Shown here: positions 1-6,293 of the stretch, piece after piece
How positions within the stretch are numbered: the stretch's first letter is position 1
Layout of the letters: each line of letters begins with the position of its first letter
Assembly: GCA_903868295.1 (NCBI GenBank)
Contig: CAIPUQ010000023.1
Span: 1-6,293 of the forward strand
Reading direction: 5' to 3'
From: an uncultured Roseiflexaceae bacterium
Lineage (GTDB): Bacteria > Chloroflexota > Chloroflexia > Chloroflexales > Roseiflexaceae
DNA length: 6,293 bases
Notes under the pieces: generated by a model
Seen by the model: the letters and a program-made list of their open reading frames with translations, nothing else
Told to the model about the DNA's origin: nothing
Databases searched by the model: none
Program-made: the position numbers and the translations under genes

Positions 1-1257
1 CACCAACGCCGCGGTGTCGGTATCAACGGCATGCTGCCATTCTGCAGCCACTTGGAGGTAATCGACCAAGGCAGCAACCTCACGTCGCTCAAAAAAAGGT
101 CGCCGACCGAGGACGCGATAGGGGATTTTGCGGTGCAAACACGCTGCTTCGAGGCCTTGGAGCTGCGAAAAAGTCCGACCAAGCACGACAATATGTTGCG
201 GTTCACCCGTGCGTTGTACTAATGACAAAAGCTGCTGACACAACATCTGGTCACTCTCGGTGCTTTGTTCCGCCTGCTCACGCACCACAAAGACATCCGT
301 TGTTTGCTGCACTGCATGCGCGGTCAGTGGTTTGGCGACCCGAACGGTGTTATTGGCAATGACATTCAACGCCGTTTGCGCCAATACCGGCCCAAAACGG
401 AACGAATGCGAGAGCGTGTAATCACTCACCGCCCGCCCCAGGACCGTACCCGTCATGTGCTGCAGAATGAAATCCGGTCGTGCGCCGCGCCATTCATAAA
501 TGGTCTGATCGTCATCGCCGACCACCATCAGATCAGCGTGTGTCCCTGCGAGGAGTTCGACGAGGATCTGCTGCCCTGCATTGATATCTTGGTATTCGTC
601 GACAATGAGGTGACGCAGATGACCAAAACACTGCTGACGAAATGACGCATGTGTGCGCAGGAGCTGGACAGCAATCGGCACAAAATCATCAAACCCAATG
701 GCCTGGCGTTGTTCGCGCTCCTGCTCGAAGCGCACATACACATCAACCAGCGCGCTATCACCGCTACAGGCGGCGTGTGCCCGCTCTGCAGGAATGAGCT
801 CGCCCTTCCAGAGCCCAATGGCCGAGAGTGCAAGCTCGACATCGATGGTGTTGGGCTGGATGACCCCTTCGCGCTCGAGGCTCTGGACGACACGGTGCAC
901 CAGCAACCGTGCTTGTTCGGAATCGTCCTCTATCCACTGCTCTTTGGGGGCTGCGTAGATACCTGCGTCGATTGCTCGTTTGATAATGCGGTAGGCACAC
1001 GAGTGAAAGGTGTCGATCGCTGGATGCTCGCGCGGGGGACAGCCGATGTCGGTGAGTTTGTCGGCGAACTGCTTGCGCGCGAGCACATTAAACATCACGA
1101 CCTGTACGGCACTCCGCGACACCCCAGTGCCGAGGAGGTGCATGATGCGATGCACCATCGTCGTCGTTTTGCCGGATTCAGCGACGGCCAGCACACGGGC
1201 ATGAGAACCGCCAGGATGGTTGACGACTGCCTGTTGTTCGGGGGTGAGTGCGTGCAC
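1..1257 (-). CDS. UvrD/Rep-like superfamily 1A DNA helicase, N-terminal 419 residues (3' end outside window)
   Basis: ATP-dependent 3'-5' DNA helicase/translocase by family; a cytosolic repair, recombination or replication-restart role is inferred. The open frame runs from a GTG at 1257 off the left edge. Visible in order: Q-motif LTPEQQAVV (residues 4-12); Walker A AVAESGKT (24-31); motif Ia VVMFNVLARKQF (about 52-63); motif Ib TFHS; a GFDDF segment typical of domain 1B; Walker B VDEYQD (219-224); motif III GDDDQTIYEWRGA (247-259); a motif IV region ending SHSFRFGP; and a motif IVa block resembling IVVLGRTFSQL...KIPYRVLGRRPFFERREV. Motifs V and VI and any C-terminal domain lie beyond the edge. 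GTG is chosen because an AAAGG-type Shine-Dalgarno lies 6 bases upstream and the Q-motif begins at residue 4; no in-frame ATG lies between it and the upstream in-frame TAA. A TTG at 1275 is a weaker alternative. Oddity: the P-loop has Glu27 where this family normally has Gly (AGAGSGKT type). Family assignment is secure; the exact subfamily is not. Confidence 0.93.
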   Translation of the reverse strand, partial: MHALTPEQQAVVNHPGGSHARVLAVAESGKTTTMVHRIMHLLGTGVSRSAVQVVMFNVLARKQFADKLTDIGCPPREHPAIDTFHSCAYRIIKRAIDAGIYAAPKEQWIEDDSEQARLLVHRVVQSLEREGVIQPNTIDVELALSAIGLWKGELIPAERAHAACSGDSALVDVYVRFEQEREQRQAIGFDDFVPIAVQLLRTHASFRQQCFGHLRHLIVDEYQDINAGQQILVELLAGTHADLMVVGDDDQTIYEWRGARPDFILQHMTGTVLGRAVSDYTLSHSFRFGPVLAQTALNVIANNTVRVAKPLTAHAVQQTTDVFVVREQAEQSTESDQMLCQQLLSLVQRTGEPQHIVVLGRTFSQLQGLEAACLHRKIPYRVLGRRPFFERREVAALVDYLQVAAEWQHAVDTDTAALV

Positions 1258-1263
1258 TGCGGA

Positions 1264-1269
1264 CCTTTC
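1264..1269 (-). promoter_or_regulatory. Ribosome binding site deciding the GTG start of the minus-strand helicase
   Basis: On the minus strand this reads GAAAGG, separated by 6 bases from the GTG at 1257. The spacing is suitable, and with the Q-motif just after the start it supports GTG at 1257 over the upstream TTG at 1275. Confidence 0.65.
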
Positions 1270-1287
1270 GCACAAATGTTCGTTTTG

Positions 1288-1316
1288 AGTATACCACAGG
1301 CGGATCTCTGCTCCAG
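1288..1316 (-). promoter_or_regulatory. Candidate extended -10 sigma-70 promoter for the minus-strand helicase
   Basis: On the minus strand TGGTATACT spans 1296-1288: a -10 hexamer TATACT (five of six consensus bases) preceded by an extended -10 TGn element. The -35 position, with a 17-base spacer, holds only CTGGAG at 1316-1311, a poor match, which the TGn element could compensate. The predicted start near 1281 gives a leader of about 23 bases ahead of the GTG. This is pattern matching against housekeeping consensus only; the organism's own sigma preferences are unknown. Confidence 0.5.
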
Positions 1317-1345
1317 TATGCAGAAATGACGTTTTGCGTTATAGT
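1317..1345 (+). promoter_or_regulatory. Weak candidate promoter for the AddB-like/AddA-like pair
   Basis: TATAGT at 1340-1345 is a good -10 match (five of six) and would start transcription near 1352, leaving a leader of about 23 bases before the ATG at 1375. The hexamer 17 bases upstream (TATGCA, 1317-1322) matches the -35 consensus at only three positions and there is no TGn element. The promoter would therefore be weak or need an activator. It lies back to back with the minus-strand promoter candidate. Confidence 0.4.
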
Positions 1346-1353
1346 GTGTGTGT

Positions 1354-1363
1354 TCACATGTGA
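1354..1363. promoter_or_regulatory. Perfect 10-bp palindrome TCACATGTGA, candidate operator
   Basis: TCACATGTGA equals its own reverse complement. It sits just downstream of the -10 candidate at 1340-1345, at the expected transcription start of the plus-strand pair, and touches the Shine-Dalgarno sequence. A repressor dimer bound here could block initiation. With no loop it cannot fold into a hairpin within one transcript, so a DNA-binding site is the more natural reading. A 10-bp palindrome can arise by chance, so only its position makes it notable. Confidence 0.3.
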
Positions 1364-1370
1364 GAGGTGG
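1362..1370 (+). promoter_or_regulatory. Ribosome binding site deciding the ATG start at 1375
   Basis: GAGAGGTGG contains a strong Shine-Dalgarno core (GAGG, 1364-1367) 7 bases before the ATG at 1375. This favours that start over the in-frame GTG at 1348, which has no such sequence and lies upstream of the predicted transcription start. Confidence 0.75.
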
Positions 1371-1374
1371 TGTT

Positions 1375-4305
1375 ATGCAGTCACTGCGTTATTTGTACCC
1401 ACAGACCGTTTACACAACTGCGTTTTGGTCTGACGTCGCTGAACCATCGCATGCACAACCAACCCTCGTATTGACCGCAAGTCGCGAGCATGTCCGTTGG
1501 CTCCGTACCACGCTATCCGCGCCTGCTATGGGATTACACACTGTTGCGACGCTCCAAAGCTACTTACTCAAAGCAGTCACGACCGCACAACCGTGGCGCG
1601 TCATCACAGCGTTCGAGCGGACAGCACTGGTACGCACAGCATGGCAGACGGCCGGCGGGCCACTCTACGACCAATATGGCACGAACCGTGGTGCCGACAG
1701 TGAAATGGCGCGCATCCTCAGTTACCTCTCGAGCCAACGCACACACTGGTCCGCGCAGAACGATATGGATCCTCGCCACGAATTGACACACATCTACCGC
1801 GCATATCAAACGGTGCTCGCCGAACACCACGTCTATGCATACGACGACTTAGCACTGCACTTCAATGAGTTGGCCGCAATAGTGGTGCCCGAACTGCGGC
1901 TGGTTGCGTGTGAGCTTCAGCATGCAACCCATGCCCAGCTCACCGCACTGCGGCGCATCACAAACGTAGTCCAGGATGGCGTCGTCAGCGCGTGGTTGCC
2001 TGCGGGAGCACCGCAACCGCAGCCGGTACCCGAAATCGCAGTCGTCGAGCGATTCTTGGCCGAATTCGAACCCCGTGTGTATCGTGAATCAGCCGATCTA
2101 CCGGCTGCACAGCTCATTGACCGCCTTGCTGGCAACGGCACAGCCCCTCCAACCATTCGCTTCTTCGGCATGGCCACGGAACACGAACCGCGCCGTGTGG
2201 GAGTCCTCACCGCCACCGATGAGCTCCAGCTGTGTGCGGCAACGGCACGTGCGGCGCTGCTGGCGGAACAGTCCGTCAGTATCGTCTGTGCCGATACCAC
2301 GCTGATGGGACCACTCGAAGCCGCGTTGCGCGACCAGGGAATCCCCGTTCCCACCCAAAGCCCACCGCATCAGAGCAATCCCCTCATCGAAGCGTCGGTC
2401 GCACTGGTACGTAGTGATCGTGGCAACAACCCAGATTCGGTCACCAGAATTGTCAATCTGCTGATCGAAAGTGAACGCGCAGAGCCGCATCTCCTGCAGC
2501 AGCAGGAAGTAATCAACGATCTGGCTGCCCGCATAGCTCCGATTGCTGCACGCCTGGTGCTCGATCACACGACAAGCGACCAAATCCGTACCGCGCTGAT
2601 CGACATCGGGCTGGTGCAGTCAATATGGGCATCGAACGCACGTATACCTGGTGATGTACGCGATTTTTGGTTACGTGAGTGGCAGCAATGGCTGGTCCAG
2701 CTCGATGGGTTGACCCGCTTGTTCAGCCAGGACCAGCAACACCTGCGCGCCAGTATCGATGCACTCAGTGCCACCCCGCAACCCACAACAGTTATACGCC
2801 AGGAATCGGTCCGTCTGACGATTCGCGGCCCCGAAGGTGCCCCGGCCGAAGCAGACAATGTGCTGGTCGTGGGATTGCACGAAGGATCCGCTCCGCGCAC
2901 GCCACGAGGGTACGAGATGGTGCCCGAAGATAGGATCGTCTCAGCGCTACGCGAGCCTCCTGCTGCACTGCCCCTGCGTAAAGACCGTGCTGCATCCCGT
3001 GAGCGTGAACGGCGGCGCGTTGCCCAGCTGATTGCATCGAACGCACGCTCCGTCACGCTTGGGTTCGCATACCATGGGCTCGGTGGGCAACCACAACTCC
3101 CAACAGCGTTTCTGTCGGTTATTGGTGCAGAACTCTTGGATTATGACCAGCATGGCATGGTGCAACTCCGAAAAGATATTGCCCCAACAGCAGAGCTGGT
3201 TGTCGCTCCTGCGCTCCCAAAGCCCTACCAAGCCAAAACAGAACAAACCGAACGCATCCTGGTGCAACAAGACAACCATTTTTCGAATTCGCAGATCCGC
3301 ACCTATTTGACCTGCCCGCGCAAATACTTCTACGAAAAAGTCGCGCGTGTAGTGCTCTCGGACGAAGAGCGAGACGATTCGGGATTTGCGGTGGGCAACC
3401 TGATGCACGAAGTACTCTGTGCCGCAATGGGCAATGGCTCCACAACCGCTGTTGATTTGCGCGAAGAGACGTTTGAACAATTCGCACAGCGCTGGAACGG
3501 CATCGAACAACGTGCACTGACCATTTTGGAACACGCGTTGGCCGGGACTCCGTGCGACCTCGGCGGTGGCCACCACTACCGTCCCGTCAAACCATACCGC
3601 GAAACCCTGGGCGGCGGCCTGACGGCGCTCATCGCCGAACAAACTGCGCGCGCAATGGTTGCTCGCTGGGTTGCTGCTGAGAACAAACACCTCAAAACAG
3701 GCACCAACCGGAGACCCATCTTGCTCGAACACGAGTTTTCTTTCGTCGTTGACGGGATGACCATCACTGGTCGCATCGATCGCGTCGATTTGGTCATGGA
3801 TGGCGTCCGACCTAGACTCGAAATCATTGACTACAAAACAACATCCAAGAAACCTCTGTCGGGAAATGACTACCTCAGTGAAATGGGCTTGCCGAAATTC
3901 ACAAAAGACAAGACACGGGTCGTTGCCGCAGATTCTTCAGAGGCGACGAATTATCAGACGCTCATCTACCTTTCCACTGCACTTCCCCATGCGGACGGTG
4001 CCTACCCTGCAAACGCGATGAAATATGTCTACCTGAACGAAGACCACAAAGAATTCGGCATATACCGACATATTGAAGTCGTTGCAGATACCACCATGGT
4101 CGCAAACTTTAGTGCGAGCAAGCCTACCGTGCTCAGCGTTGCTCGTGCCGAATTCGACGGCATCACGCAAGGAATTTTGCGCGACACAATGATTGACATG
4201 CGCCATACGCCGTACCCGATCAGCCCAGGGCGGCATTGCAACACGTGCAACTATTTCAGCATTTGTGATGCGACGGTCGATACTACCAACGCAGAAGAGG
4301 AATAA
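1375..4305 (+). CDS. AddB-like PD-(D/E)XK nuclease with Fe-S cluster cysteines and inactivated helicase domain
   Basis: Predicted nuclease/scaffold subunit of an AddAB-type helicase-nuclease processing double-strand DNA ends. It has 976 residues, somewhat shorter than Bacillus AddB (about 1,166, from memory). The N-terminal part keeps the superfamily 1 fold pattern: a motif Ia-like TLVLTASREHVRWL (30-43), a motif Ib-like TLQSYL (59-64), YDDLALHF (156-163), a domain 2 segment ending DQGIPV (320-325), DNVLVVGLHEGSAPR (494-508) and SRERERRRVAQL (541-552). No Walker A precedes residue 30, and the Walker B position reads LVACELQHAT (176-185), so ATP hydrolysis is unlikely. The C-terminal nuclease has His678, Asp802 in GRIDRVD, Asp819/Lys821 in IDYKT and a Q861-x3-Y865 motif. 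Cys647 in TCPRKYF plus Cys955, Cys958 and Cys964 (CxxCx5C) match the AddB 4Fe-4S arrangement. Start 1375 is set by GAGAGG; an in-frame TAG at 1342-1344 blocks any longer N-terminus that could carry a P-loop. Two bases separate it from the next gene. Nuclease call firm; AddB orthology likely but not proven. Confidence 0.92.
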   Translation: MQSLRYLYPQTVYTTAFWSDVAEPSHAQPTLVLTASREHVRWLRTTLSAPAMGLHTVATLQSYLLKAVTTAQPWRVITAFERTALVRTAWQTAGGPLYDQYGTNRGADSEMARILSYLSSQRTHWSAQNDMDPRHELTHIYRAYQTVLAEHHVYAYDDLALHFNELAAIVVPELRLVACELQHATHAQLTALRRITNVVQDGVVSAWLPAGAPQPQPVPEIAVVERFLAEFEPRVYRESADLPAAQLIDRLAGNGTAPPTIRFFGMATEHEPRRVGVLTATDELQLCAATARAALLAEQSVSIVCADTTLMGPLEAALRDQGIPVPTQSPPHQSNPLIEASVALVRSDRGNNPDSVTRIVNLLIESERAEPHLLQQQEVINDLAARIAPIAARLVLDHTTSDQIRTALIDIGLVQSIWASNARIPGDVRDFWLREWQQWLVQLDGLTRLFSQDQQHLRASIDALSATPQPTTVIRQESVRLTIRGPEGAPAEADNVLVVGLHEGSAPRTPRGYEMVPEDRIVSALREPPAALPLRKDRAASRERERRRVAQLIASNARSVTLGFAYHGLGGQPQLPTAFLSVIGAELLDYDQHGMVQLRKDIAPTAELVVAPALPKPYQAKTEQTERILVQQDNHFSNSQIRTYLTCPRKYFYEKVARVVLSDEERDDSGFAVGNLMHEVLCAAMGNGSTTAVDLREETFEQFAQRWNGIEQRALTILEHALAGTPCDLGGGHHYRPVKPYRETLGGGLTALIAEQTARAMVARWVAAENKHLKTGTNRRPILLEHEFSFVVDGMTITGRIDRVDLVMDGVRPRLEIIDYKTTSKKPLSGNDYLSEMGLPKFTKDKTRVVAADSSEATNYQTLIYLSTALPHADGAYPANAMKYVYLNEDHKEFGIYRHIEVVADTTMVANFSASKPTVLSVARAEFDGITQGILRDTMIDMRHTPYPISPGRHCNTCNYFSICDATVDTTNAEEE
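4295..4301 (+). promoter_or_regulatory. Ribosome binding site of the AddA-like gene, inside the end of the AddB-like gene
   Basis: AAGAGGA lies 6 bases before the ATG at 4308 and overlaps the last codons of the preceding gene. With only two bases between stop (TAA, 4303-4305) and start, translational coupling and co-transcription are likely. No promoter or terminator pattern is seen at the junction. Confidence 0.75.
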
Positions 4306-4307
4306 CG

Positions 4308-6293
4308 ATGACGACACAACGCCAATTCGAGCAGGTCGACGCCGCTCTCGCTGCGCTCCCCCGCGAAGCAGTTATCTCGATCATCGCAGGGGCAGGCACC
4401 GGCAAAACTACACAGTTGACCACACGGTATGTCGCACTCTTGCAGGCAGACCCACAGTTGCTCCCCGAACACATAGTTGTCTTGACCTTCACCGAGAAGG
4501 CAGCCACCGAGATGCGCGCGCGCATTGTGCATGCCGTAACGAGCGATGCCACACTCCAAAAACGCTTCAGCAGGCTCGATATGGCCAATGCACGGATTTC
4601 GACCTTCCATGTGTTTGCGGCAACCATCGCCCTGCGCCACAGCATCGCCTGCAATCTCAATCCTGCAAGCCCATTTGCGGACGAATTCATGTCGCAAGAC
4701 CTCAGGGATACGTTATGGAAAACGTTCATGGAGCATGACTGGCAGACCGTGCTGCCATACCCAACCACTGAGGTAACCCAGATTGAATGGGACAAAGATA
4801 AGGTACATGACACGCTGCACACGATTTTCGCTGATGCCAAATCGCGTGGCGAAGACGCCGAAACGTTCGCCGCAACCATTTCACCCGCAGGCCTGGAATC
4901 AGCAATTGGTCGCATGTATGTAGAGACGCTGAGTCACTTGTATCGTGCATATGAGTCTGCGCTGGTGGGTGATGGGGTGCTGGATCTCGATGACTTGATC
5001 CGCATAATTCCTGATCTGATGACGCGCTACCCTGATGAACGAGCCGCTATCCGCGTTATTTTGGTCGACGAATTCCAAGATACAAATGGTGCCCAAGACG
5101 CAATGATGCGATCAGTAACCCCCACGCAACACGGTCGAACACCTGCAGCACGCTTCGTCGTCGGTGATCCACGGCAATCTATCTATTTGTGGCGCCAAGC
5201 AAAACCAGAAAATCTGCAATACGCCGATGGCGAATCCCCATCGCCGCAGCGTTTTTCGTTGCGTATCAACTATCGTTCACGCAAACCAATCCTTGATATC
5301 GCCAACATGAGTCTCAAACCATATACGCTCCACGATGAGCCTACGCGGAAGGAATTCGACCCATCAGAAGTCTTGTTGGTGGATCCCGCAAAGCAGAACG
5401 AAAGAAACCCAGCAAACACCGTCATCATGACCGACTACACCGACGCCGGGGCAGAATCACGCGCAATCGTCCAGCGTGTTTTGGAGCTTCGCGGCCGTGA
5501 TGTGAAATTCGGATCAATGGCAGTCCTTGTGCGTGCGCGGAGTGCGGCACGACCAATCATTGATGCCTTCAAAAAAGCCGGCATCCCCTACGATGATGGA
5601 TCACTGACGCCTTTTTTCAAGATACCGCTCATCATCGACGCCGCCCATACCTTGCTTTCTGCAGCCCAGCCATACACCGAGCGCTCATTGACCCGCACTG
5701 TCTGGCAAGCAACCGGTACCTGGGACGAGACGACGTTGGCACAGCGCCGAGCGCACGCGCGCGGGGTCCCGTTGTGGGAGCTCTTGCAACGGCACACTGC
5801 TGAACCACGTGTCCAAAACCTGATCAACTCACTCAGCGCAGGGTACCGAGCCCAACGGTATATGCCAGCGGCGACATGGGCACGCATGGTACTCCAAAGC
5901 GCAGGGGTATGGGAACGTGACGGACGCTACGGGCAACGATTGCTGCACCGGTTCATCATCGAGTGTGTCGCACAGGCCAGCACGGTCGACGCGTTGGTCA
6001 CCGACCTGACGCGTGCAATCGAACAGGGTCGTGAAGTCAGTGCACCCGAACGCCGGACTGACAGTGACACGGTGTCGGTGATGACGGTGCATGCAGCCAA
6101 GGGGCTCGAATTCGCCGCCGTTTTTGTCCCGAGTGCCAAAGGCTTCCACCTGCATCGCAAGACACAAGGGATGAACTACAAGACCGGTGCGCTACTCTTG
6201 AGCCCCGGCGAATCACCAGAGATGCGCGACTACAACCGCCAAGAACAAAACGAGGTGATTGCGACGTTCTATGTGGCACTCACGCGGGCCAAG
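4308..6293 (+). CDS. AddA-like UvrD/RecB-family helicase, N-terminal 662 residues (3' end outside window)
   Basis: Predicted motor subunit partnering the AddB-like protein: an ATP-driven 3'-5' translocase unwinding DNA from broken ends. The frame is open from ATG 4308 to the last base. Canonical superfamily 1A motifs are all present and look intact: Walker A AGAGTGKT (27-34); motif Ia LTFTEKAATEMRARI (59-73); motif Ib STFHVFA (98-104); LDLDDL (225-230); Walker B LVDEFQDTN (252-260); motif III VVGDPRQSIYLWRQA (284-298); motif IV NYRS (321-324); motif IVa MAVLVRAR with GIPY near 425 and a PFF segment; motif V TVHAAKGLEF (593-602); motif VI FYVALTRAK (654-662) with the arginine finger Arg660. 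FTEKAATEMR and VHAAKGLEF are typical of AddA/RecB rather than plain UvrD. Walker A to motif VI spans about 635 residues, compact and closer to UvrD than to Bacillus AddA (about 1,230 in total, from memory). A C-terminal PD-(D/E)XK nuclease would follow in a true AddA but is not in the window, so AddA versus nuclease-less motor is undecided. Confidence 0.93.
   Translation, partial: MTTQRQFEQVDAALAALPREAVISIIAGAGTGKTTQLTTRYVALLQADPQLLPEHIVVLTFTEKAATEMRARIVHAVTSDATLQKRFSRLDMANARISTFHVFAATIALRHSIACNLNPASPFADEFMSQDLRDTLWKTFMEHDWQTVLPYPTTEVTQIEWDKDKVHDTLHTIFADAKSRGEDAETFAATISPAGLESAIGRMYVETLSHLYRAYESALVGDGVLDLDDLIRIIPDLMTRYPDERAAIRVILVDEFQDTNGAQDAMMRSVTPTQHGRTPAARFVVGDPRQSIYLWRQAKPENLQYADGESPSPQRFSLRINYRSRKPILDIANMSLKPYTLHDEPTRKEFDPSEVLLVDPAKQNERNPANTVIMTDYTDAGAESRAIVQRVLELRGRDVKFGSMAVLVRARSAARPIIDAFKKAGIPYDDGSLTPFFKIPLIIDAAHTLLSAAQPYTERSLTRTVWQATGTWDETTLAQRRAHARGVPLWELLQRHTAEPRVQNLINSLSAGYRAQRYMPAATWARMVLQSAGVWERDGRYGQRLLHRFIIECVAQASTVDALVTDLTRAIEQGREVSAPERRTDSDTVSVMTVHAAKGLEFAAVFVPSAKGFHLHRKTQGMNYKTGALLLSPGESPEMRDYNRQEQNEVIATFYVALTRAK

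Noticed and set aside
585..603. Near-identical inverted 19-base match between 585-603 (minus) and 5064-5082 (plus), differing at one position
   Set aside because: Both segments encode the Walker B motif (VDEYQD and VDEFQD) of two related helicases with similar codon preference, so this is conserved coding sequence and not a repeat element or recombination site.
649..1329. 226-codon open frame on the plus strand across the divergent helicase
   Set aside because: It is antisense to the helicase Walker A through motif II region, which has unmistakable motifs, and it also crosses the intergenic promoter region. No domain is recognisable.
1348..1374. In-frame GTG at 1348 as start of the AddB-like gene
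   Set aside because: It would add nine residues (MCSHVRGGV) with no family match, lacks a Shine-Dalgarno sequence and lies before the predicted transcription start; ATG 1375 has a strong ribosome binding site.
2947..3732. 261-codon open frame on the minus strand, opposite the AddB-like gene
   Set aside because: It is fully antisense to a gene with clear nuclease and scaffold motifs, has no recognisable domain and shows the irregular composition of a shadow frame; long antisense frames are common at this base composition.
4283..4915. 210-codon open frame on the minus strand opposite the start of the AddA-like gene
   Set aside because: It overlaps the intact motifs I, Ia and Ib of the AddA-like helicase and its own translation is low-complexity in Ser/Ala/Val with no domain.
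1..6293. Known defence-island or CRISPR-type system
   Set aside because: No repeat array, cas gene, toxin-antitoxin pair, methylase, reverse transcriptase or integrase is seen. Helicase plus Fe-S nuclease recalls some defence systems, but motif order and operon structure fit AddAB better.
1375..6293. Possible frameshift or broken gene in the plus-strand pair
   Set aside because: Both frames read through without internal stops and with motifs in the expected order and one frame each, so neither shows signs of decay; the missing Walker motifs in the first are substitutions and absence, not a frame break.

Overview
The window is fully explained by three large DNA-repair-type genes and one short divergent promoter region. 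No rRNA, tRNA, CRISPR array, insertion sequence or integrase is visible. Base composition is moderately GC-rich by eye. All three genes have similar codon use and two use clear Shine-Dalgarno sequences with ATG starts (the third GTG), so the source is a bacterium. The protein style (AddAB-like enzyme beside a GDDDQTIYEWRGA-type UvrD helicase) would suit Chloroflexota or a similar free-living lineage, but that is a weak guess; the sequence does not settle the taxon.

Layout. Positions 1-1257 (minus strand) hold the first 419 codons of a UvrD/Rep-like superfamily 1A helicase whose 3' end lies beyond the left edge. Positions 1258-1374 are a 117-bp divergent intergenic region with back-to-back promoter candidates, ribosome binding sites for both genes and a perfect 10-bp palindrome. 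Positions 1375-4305 (plus strand) encode a complete 976-residue AddB-like protein: a helicase-shaped N-terminal part with no usable ATP site, then a PD-(D/E)XK nuclease with the four cysteines of an AddB-type iron-sulfur cluster. Two bases later, at 4308, begins an AddA-like (UvrD/RecB family) helicase with all canonical motifs I-VI; it is cut off by the right edge directly after motif VI.

How they fit together. The plus-strand pair looks like an AddAB-type helicase-nuclease: the second protein supplies the ATP-driven motor and the first supplies a dead helicase scaffold plus an Fe-S nuclease. Such enzymes resect double-strand DNA ends for recombination and degrade foreign linear DNA. The divergent UvrD-like helicase may be co-regulated with them through the shared promoter region, but a physical partnership is inference. 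I see no clear proof of a new system. The unusual points are loss of both Walker motifs in the AddB-like protein, a Gly-to-Glu change inside the P-loop of the divergent helicase, and the palindrome at the plus-strand promoter.
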